Source: Voacanga thouarsii
Taxonomy: Eukaryota; Streptophyta; Magnoliopsida; Gentianales; Apocynaceae
Direction of reading: 5' to 3'
NCBI GenBank assembly: GCA_026120185.1
Contig: JANUWF010001176.1
Coordinates: 6,395,501-6,459,500, forward strand
DNA length: 64,000 nucleotides
The notes beneath the pieces are model-generated. The model was not told the DNA's origin, ran no database searches, and worked only from the letters and a program-made list of their open reading frames with translations. Position 1 is the first letter of the stretch; each line of letters opens with the position of its first letter. Positions 58,543 to 64,000 of this stretch are shown here, piece by piece. The translations under genes were made by a program, and so were the position numbers.

Positions 58543-59085
58543 TGGAGAAGCTACCCTCACCCGCTTTCAGATTTTGTGAAGAGAGTCTAAGTATCTGAAC
58601 CAACAAAAAAAATTAAGGGCATAGGTAGGATCACATACATTATTACTGCATATGAAAATACAAAATAAAATTGTCAAATACCTTTAGTAGTACACAAACT
58701 AATCCAATATTTTAACAAAATATCCATAGAAATTGCCAGGCTCTCAATTTATTAGTAAAGACACAACTCCTCAAATTCAGGGGAAAATCTTCATCTCTAT
58801 ATCATATGCATATTATCATCCAAGAGCATTTTCCAACCTCAAACGATTAGTTGCAAGCACACAACATATCCACATTGACATCACAACAAGGCAGGGGACA
58901 AGTGACAGAATCAATTGACACAGCTACTCATTCACAAAGCTACAAAGTGAAGCGTGATGGACAACTGCATCAGCTGCTTCTGCTTAAGAACCACAGCAAA
59001 AATTGATATTCAACAAACCTCCCATTCACGACAACAATTGAACAATTTTCATCAAAAGGCAAATGACAATGGTCAGAGAGTATAC
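58543..59085. other. No recognised feature
   Basis: No gene identified. The part 58920-59080 corresponds in position to the intron after the last recognised kinase exon. I could not find the final kinase exon here. Confidence 0.4.
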
Positions 59086-59918
59086 CTTGAGGTATGAAAT
59101 TAAACAGCGGAGGCAGAGGTCGGCCATTTGGTAAGCAGGCATTTGGCTCCCTCAAACTATCAAAGTAGGGGTGTGCACATGCCTCCAACTAAAAACAAAC
59201 CAGTTGACACACACACAACCAGATACAGCTTGTCAGTGATTTAGTGATAGTCACGAACATGAGTATTTTCATGGATTCATGGAAGGTGAAAAATATTTTG
59301 AAGTCCCGGCCCATTGCTCATTCATGAAGCATAGACTGAAACATATCATAACCATCTCACATGACAGTTGGTTTAGTTATGCAAGTCAAAAAACCAATCA
59401 CCACAAAATGGTCCCTGAAAATTTATACTATCACGCCCTCAAGATCTATATCCATCTCAACTGACCTTGTGCCAAGGATGAGCTTTGATATGAGGAAACT
59501 TAAACTCGCTATAGTTTGGGTTCATACACTTGATTTCCTCTCTTGTTGGTGTTCCTAAGATCTGTCATTACAAATAAGAATATAGACAATTGCAAAGGAT
59601 GCCAAAAAGAGGCTTGAAAATAAGAACCACCAAATTTAGCATGATCTTATATGTTACCTTAATAATCTCCACCAGCTGATCAACATCACTTTCCCCAGGA
59701 AAAAGAGGCCGAAGATATGCAATTTTAAAATGTTAAATAGATCTACCTTCACAAATGTCTACCTTGTGAAGCATTAATAGAAATCTTGACAACTAAGTTA
59801 GCTATATTCACAGCAGGAAAAGGCTAAACATAAATCCACCTGCCCCAGAAGTAGCTCAACCATAACACAACCAACAAACCACATGTCGATTGCTATTGTA
59901 TACTCTGTAGCCCCAAAG
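59086..59918 (-). pseudogene. GSK3/shaggy-like kinase fragment, four exons with introns
   Basis: Minus-strand exons: about 59918-59840 ([28 protein letters not shown] donor 59839); about 59709-59658 (PLFPGESDVDQLVEIIK; GT donor 59657); 59561-59466 ([20 protein letters not shown], then [14 protein letters not shown] acceptor and GT donor present); 59188-59086 ([20 protein letters not shown], then [13 protein letters not shown] and GT present). Together they are the C-terminal lobe of a plant shaggy-related Ser/Thr kinase, exon order intact. The N-terminal lobe, ATP site and catalytic loop are absent: similarity stops near 59918. The acceptor of the second exon reads CGG instead of CAG. It is a fragment, most simply a captured or duplicated piece of a kinase gene. 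Confidence 0.85.
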
Positions 59919-60140
59919 TTACTTGAGAAATCTAGAAAAAACACAGAAATTTTACTTTTTCATCCGTTTCTTCTTCTTTTGTCTCTCCTCATCACTATCT
60001 TCTTCCTCCTCTTCATGTTCTTCCTCTACATATGGCTATAGTCAGACCAGTGAGCCCCATAAAATTGATTTTGGCACATCTTGCACCAGAAAGCTTTCCA
60101 TATCTCCAAAGCATGCAGAAAGAAACCCTTGAGCCTTGAA
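59919..60140 (-). pseudogene. Acidic/basic coding-like fragment
   Basis: Directly upstream of the kinase piece, on the same strand, a frame reads YVEEEHEEEEEDSDEERQKK followed by Lys/Arg residues (about 60040-59945), in the style of a nuclear protein with alternating acidic and basic blocks. Before it lies GLSACFGDMESFLVQDVPKS. I do not recognise the parent gene. The abrupt join to kinase sequence suggests a chimera. Confidence 0.4.
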
Positions 60141-60660
60141 GATTTTTTCTATTAATTCTAAATTTATCCAAAAGTATAGGTGTTCAAAATTTTAATTTAA
60201 CAATTCGCTCTTAAAATCCATAGTTTCCTAACATATCATATCAACAAATGCAAAAGGTAAGGGGCAAAAAAGTCACATATTACAATACACCCCATAAAGC
60301 ATCAATAGCAGTAGACCATTAAAATTCCAAACTTTGATCAGTCAAAGCCCTTTTAACATCAGTAGCAACATCAAAGACACATCATTTGTTCAGTCTAAAC
60401 TCACAATCAAAGTAACTTTCTCATCAAATTATCAAGCTGCTTGATTAGAACAGATCTATGAAGGTTTTACCCAAATGTTTCTACACAAATAAACCCAAAA
60501 ATATAGAGCATATGCTACACATTAGTATAACTTACATTAAAGACACTTAAACACTTAGTTCTGCATAATGATTCATTCATATCAATATTAACGGCTAAAA
60601 AAGCATCAAACAAAAATTCAACATAATTGAAGAATAAATATATGATCTTACCGAAAAGCA
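60141..60660. other. No recognised feature
   Basis: AT-rich, no gene or repeat boundary recognised. It may be intron or filler of the captured region. Confidence 0.4.
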
Positions 60661-61740
60661 CTATGCTTTCAGGCCTCAGTGCCATACCTGGTAACCAATT
60701 AGACAGTAGTGGGTTTGATTTGGGTTGTGAAAGTGGTTTCCTTGGGAATTAGGCCTCGAGTGCTTTCAGTAGAGGAGGTGTTGGGGTTTTAGGTGGAGGC
60801 TAGTCTAGAATTAGATGGCCAGTCCCAATTTGGGTTCAGCTCCTCAGTTCTCGAGTGCCCATCTGCTCCAAATGCCCCAAAACAATAGTGGCTTTGGAAC
60901 ATTTGGCTTTGCAGAAGGTTCTGGGAATGTAAATTCCTTGTTTCTGGACTTGCCTTAACTACTCCCATGTTCCCTTGCCTCGCCACAATCATTTGTTCTC
61001 TTTTTCTTTGTGGAATAGTAGTAAGTACTACTTACTAATATTATTATGGGACTTGCCATCACTGCCTCTAGGGATGGGATCACGTGTTATGGATTATTCC
61101 CATCTGAACTCTTTTCGTCAGTCTTCGTTCCGTTGACGGAAATAACAACGGCCAAGAACACCTCCTCGTCCGGCAGGAGGTGCACCAACAGACGGTGGAA
61201 ACGCCCGCTACTATCATAGATACACCGCCTAGCACTATTATTCACACCACTAAGACTTTGTTCTCTCTTCCCAATAGCAGACTCGCACTCCTTCAGGGCA
61301 GACAGTGACCAAGCAAACGCTAATGCAGATGGAGCGGGAGACAAAGTAAAAGAGGCTATTGTGAACAGTCTCGACAAAAGCAAGGTGGCGATTGAAAACT
61401 CTACTGCAAAATTTGCTGGTGAGACTCTGGCCAGCAATGGGAGTAATCTTGGTGTTTTAGGTGGCGAAATTGGTCAGATGCTAGTAATGTTGAAGCCTAT
61501 ACGAAGAAGAAAGACGGTGAGATGAGTGCACTCAACATGAAGAATAGTATTGGGGAAGATTTCGAATATGCGAGCATTGATGGAGGATGAAGAGTTCGAA
61601 GACACTCTGTTCGAAGATGCAGCTCACGCCTTTAATGGAGGATGGTCCATCTTCCAGTTCGAGATCTCCTATGTAATCTCATGTGGAACACGAACAAAAC
61701 AAACAAAGTTCAACGATGAATCCCAAAAAATGTAAGGCAT
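60661..61740. other. GC-richer coding-like fragments, unidentified
   Basis: This block is richer in G+C than its surroundings. On the plus strand 60813-60930 reads MASPNLGSAPQFSSAHLLQM and a Phe-Gly-rich SGFGTFGFAEGSGN. 61270-61430 reads ADSDQANANADGAGDKVKEA, IVNSLDKSKVAIENSTAKFA. 61550-61660 reads MRALMEDEEFEDTLFEDAAH. Frames change between the pieces. On the minus strand 61437-61087 is also open for 116 codons, but its hydrophobic composition is what the antisense of the plus reading gives. I cannot name parent genes. Captured exons are the likeliest explanation. Confidence 0.4.
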
Positions 61741-62182
61741 TCAAAGCATCTGCTATAAATATAGTACTAAATCTGAAGAAATCAAATTGAGGAATAATCT
61801 TATAAATGTCCCACTTCATTCTCATAAAAAAAACTCTTATAAGGATAATAACAATCAAACGAAACCTATAAAGTAAACCCAAAATCCTGAAACCAATATC
61901 CATACCTAGTTAATATACTTAAGAAAAAACTTAAAGAAAAAAACTTAAAGAAATACTAAAAAATATTTCACAGATACTTTTTTGGTAAAGTCATCAAAAG
62001 GTTAACAAAAAAATAACCAATTAATCTAAATTTACTGAGGTGTCAAACCAACATTACTTTACCCCAACTTTACACATTATTAATTTCAGTTCAATTCCTA
62101 CTCAAAAATTATAGTTCAAAATCTGCACATTCTCCAGGAGTTGAATTAAACTTTGTCATCACCGAAAAGAGAGCTTTCCAAA
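61741..62182 (+). promoter_or_regulatory. Upstream region of the oxidoreductase gene
   Basis: AT-rich, no gene. It must hold the promoter and 5' leader of the following gene. No outstanding TATA or element can be singled out with confidence. Confidence 0.4.
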
Positions 62183-62874
62183 ATGGCGGAGCTACCTCAG
62201 ATAGCAATTCTTGGAGCTGGCATGTTCGTTAGAAGTCAATACATTCCCAGATTAGCGGAAATCTCTAATCTCTTTGTTCTCAAAGCCATTTGGAGCCGCT
62301 CTGAGGTGAAATTCTGCTCCTTTTGCTTTTCAATTGTAATCTTCGTTACTTTTCTTCGATATTCTTGGCAATCCAACATTTGGGTCATTGTAAGGGGGAA
62401 AATCAGTCTTTGGTGTAGTTGATTTAATAAAAAGTCATTTCCCTTGTTTTTTCACCCTCTTTCAACTTATCTGGTAATTTCACATTTGGGAATTGAGATG
62501 AGATAAGAGAAGGGATATTTTTCTCTCCCATTTGCAATATTGTTTCCCTTCGGAGACTTTAGCATTTGCATAATGGGGGCAATTCTTCCTTCAGTTAGCT
62601 CGCATTTGGATTTTCTTGAGCTCACTTTATGAATATAACATTGGGTTTGGAAGTTTAAATTACGTTAAAGATTGAATTTCGCTGTTGGAAAACGTATAGA
62701 CTTGAAGAGTTACCGAAGAACAATTTTGTTTAGGAATCAGCTAGAGGTGCTGCTGAGATTGCTCGAAAATTTTTCCCAGAAGTGGAATGTAAGTGGGGTG
62801 ATGGGGGACTTGATGAGATTATTAAAGACGATTCTATCATTGGGGCTGCTGTTGTTCTTGCGGGGCAGACCCAG
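62183..62874 (+). CDS. Gfo/Idh/MocA-family oxidoreductase, exons 1 and 2 (5' part)
   Basis: Exon 1 is 62183-62305: ATG, then AELPQIAILGAGMFVRSQYI, a Rossmann NAD(P)-binding start with the GxGxxxR pattern, and LAEISNLFVLKAIWSRSE. It ends before GTGAAA. Intron 1 is 62306-62733. Exon 2, after TTTAG, is 62734-62874: ESARGAAEIARKFFPEVECK, WGDGGLDEIIKDDSIIGAAV, VLAGQTQ, then GTAAAG. The exons are 41 and 47 codons, both phase 0, no stops. The ATG at 62183 fits the usual short N-terminus of this family; the frame is open upstream but without an ATG. Intron 2 runs past 64000 with two MITE ends in it. This is the only clearly intact host gene in the window; the substrate cannot be told from this part. 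Confidence 0.88.
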
Positions 62875-63207
62875 GTAAAGCACTCTCTCTCAGTCAGCCC
62901 TTAGATGTGATATTTATTCCCCTGTTTGTGTTGTTCTTGTCATTATTTATCAAGTGTCACAAATACAAGGCCCTTGGTATCAATCAAAGATAACATTACT
63001 GATTTAAGTATTTTGAATATCAATCACTATTTGAAGTTTAAATCTCTGATGGTGATTAACTTTTCAATTTGTTAGTGTTCAGCATCTGAATTTTTTGGAG
63101 CATTAATTAGTTTGCTGAATGGACCCACTTCACTTTGTATATGAGTTTGTCACCTACCATAATATGCAGAAGGGATGGTTATTCTTTTCTTATTTCTTAA
63201 TTTATTA

Positions 63208-63486
63208 CTCCCTCCATCCCTTAATATATAAGTCGCTAGAGACTACTTTTGTTGTCCCAAATTTTAAGTCGTTAGGAATTTTTCAAGAAAGTTTTAAAGC
63301 TATTTTTACCTTTTTGTCCTTATTTATTGTTCTCTTTCTCTCTCCTTCTCTCTCCTCTCTTCTTTTGTTTCCAAGACGTTTAAATAGAGGTATTTTAGGA
63401 AGAAAAAATATAAAATCACATTGTTTTTAGGAATCTTAATACGTGTGAAATTAAGTCTAGCAACTTATATTAAGGGACGGAGGGAG
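63208..63486. mobile_element. Stowaway-type MITE in intron 2
   Basis: Terminal inverted repeats of about 30 bp (CTCCCTCCATCCCTTAATAT at the left; the reverse complement of the right end reads CTCCCTCCGTCCCTTAATAT) are flanked by TA (63206-63207 and 63487-63488). It is 279 bp long without coding capacity. CTCCCTCC ends with a TA duplication define Stowaway/Tc1-mariner MITEs. Confidence 0.93.
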
Positions 63487-63817
63487 TATTTTCTTTTTCA
63501 AGAATTGTCTTTTTCACGTATTACATTTTCTGACACCATATAATTGTTCAAAATTTATCTCTTTGTTAGCACTCATGCAAGTTTTAATTGAAGTACTCTG
63601 CTTCAAAGTTTAGGTCCAAGCTTAGTTTACAAATTCATTCTTGTAAAACATCATCAGGCTGTACCAATCAGGTTGCATAATAGTTTGTGAGTAATTCTGA
63701 AATGAATATTGTGGAAACTATTTCTTAGGGCTATAGATTGTTCCTAAAGGCATTTTTATTCTTGCCCATGAACGGTGTTATATAGGAAACAAGCAAGTGG
63801 AAGCCTTTTAGAGAATA

Positions 63818-64000
63818 CTCCCTCTGTCAGAAATTGAATCTAATGAATATCCGCTTTTCCAAAATAAGCATAGTTTGAATCTAAACTTCCATCACTAGCC
63901 TTTCTTTTGAGAAAAGGATTGATGTGATTCTATTATCACACATGGGACCCATAATAATTCATTTAAGAGTAACATAGTAAAATGAAAATGGTGAAATGCT
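63818..64000. mobile_element. Possible second Stowaway-like MITE, right end outside
   Basis: TA followed by CTCCCTCTGTCAGAAATTGAA at 63816 resembles a Stowaway end. GGGACCCATAATAATTCATTT at 63945-63965 is common inside such elements. No matching right end lies before 64000. Confidence 0.45.

Noticed and set aside
61087..61437. 116-codon minus-strand protein
   Set aside because: The plus strand of the same block reads as a plausible Ala/Asp/Lys-rich coding fragment; the hydrophobic antisense reading follows from it.
62153..62182. Earlier start of the oxidoreductase frame
   Set aside because: The frame is open upstream but begins at TTG; ATG 62183 gives the usual N-terminus of the family.

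Overview
The window is plant nuclear DNA, most likely from a eudicot. It is AT-rich and dominated by LTR retrotransposons. One intron-containing host gene begins only at the far right, and a Stowaway-type MITE lies in its intron. No species marker is visible, so I do not go further than eudicot.

Bases 1-51000 form one nested transposon block. The oldest layer is a Ty3/gypsy element G (+ strand; pol relics from 49205, LTR start 50985). A minus-strand Ty1/copia element D was inserted in it. D's 5' LTR is 47575-49204, its leader is scattered over 27481-47572, and its gag and pol relics lie at 21473-27480; it runs off the left edge. D's integrase region was split by an Athila/Tat-type LTR, E (1-652 plus 21172-21472). 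E was split by a Sirevirus-like copia element A (+, 653-21166, TSD CATGT). A's gag was split by another copia element B (-, 3154-12897, TSD GATTG). D was also hit by a long gypsy solo LTR F1 (21786-26087, TSD CATGT), a second Sirevirus-like element C (-, 28121-43127) and a second gypsy solo LTR F2 (43394-46840, TSD ATAAA). C was in turn hit by three solo LTRs of D's type: L1 (30857-32630), L2 (36485-37266) and L3 (40685-42369). The deepest chain is G > D > E > A > B.

A and C belong to the same family. Each has LTRs of about 1.15-1.2 kb, gag-pol, and an additional reading frame between pol and the 3' LTR. That frame resembles the 'putative plant transposon protein' / env-like ORF of the SIRE lineage. 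All element coding regions carry stops, frameshifts or active-site changes, so none looks autonomous.

From 51000 to 57600 there is older debris, including a probable Athila/Tat-type element H on the minus strand. From 57625 rightwards the sequence changes. A Helitron-like 3' terminus (hairpin plus CTAA, minus strand) is followed, upstream on the same strand, by four recognisable exons of a GSK3/shaggy-type kinase with introns retained, then by other coding-like fragments up to about 61700. This looks like Helitron-type gene-fragment capture. From 62183 a host gene for a Gfo/Idh/MocA-family oxidoreductase starts: exons 1 and 2 are present and the rest lies beyond the window.
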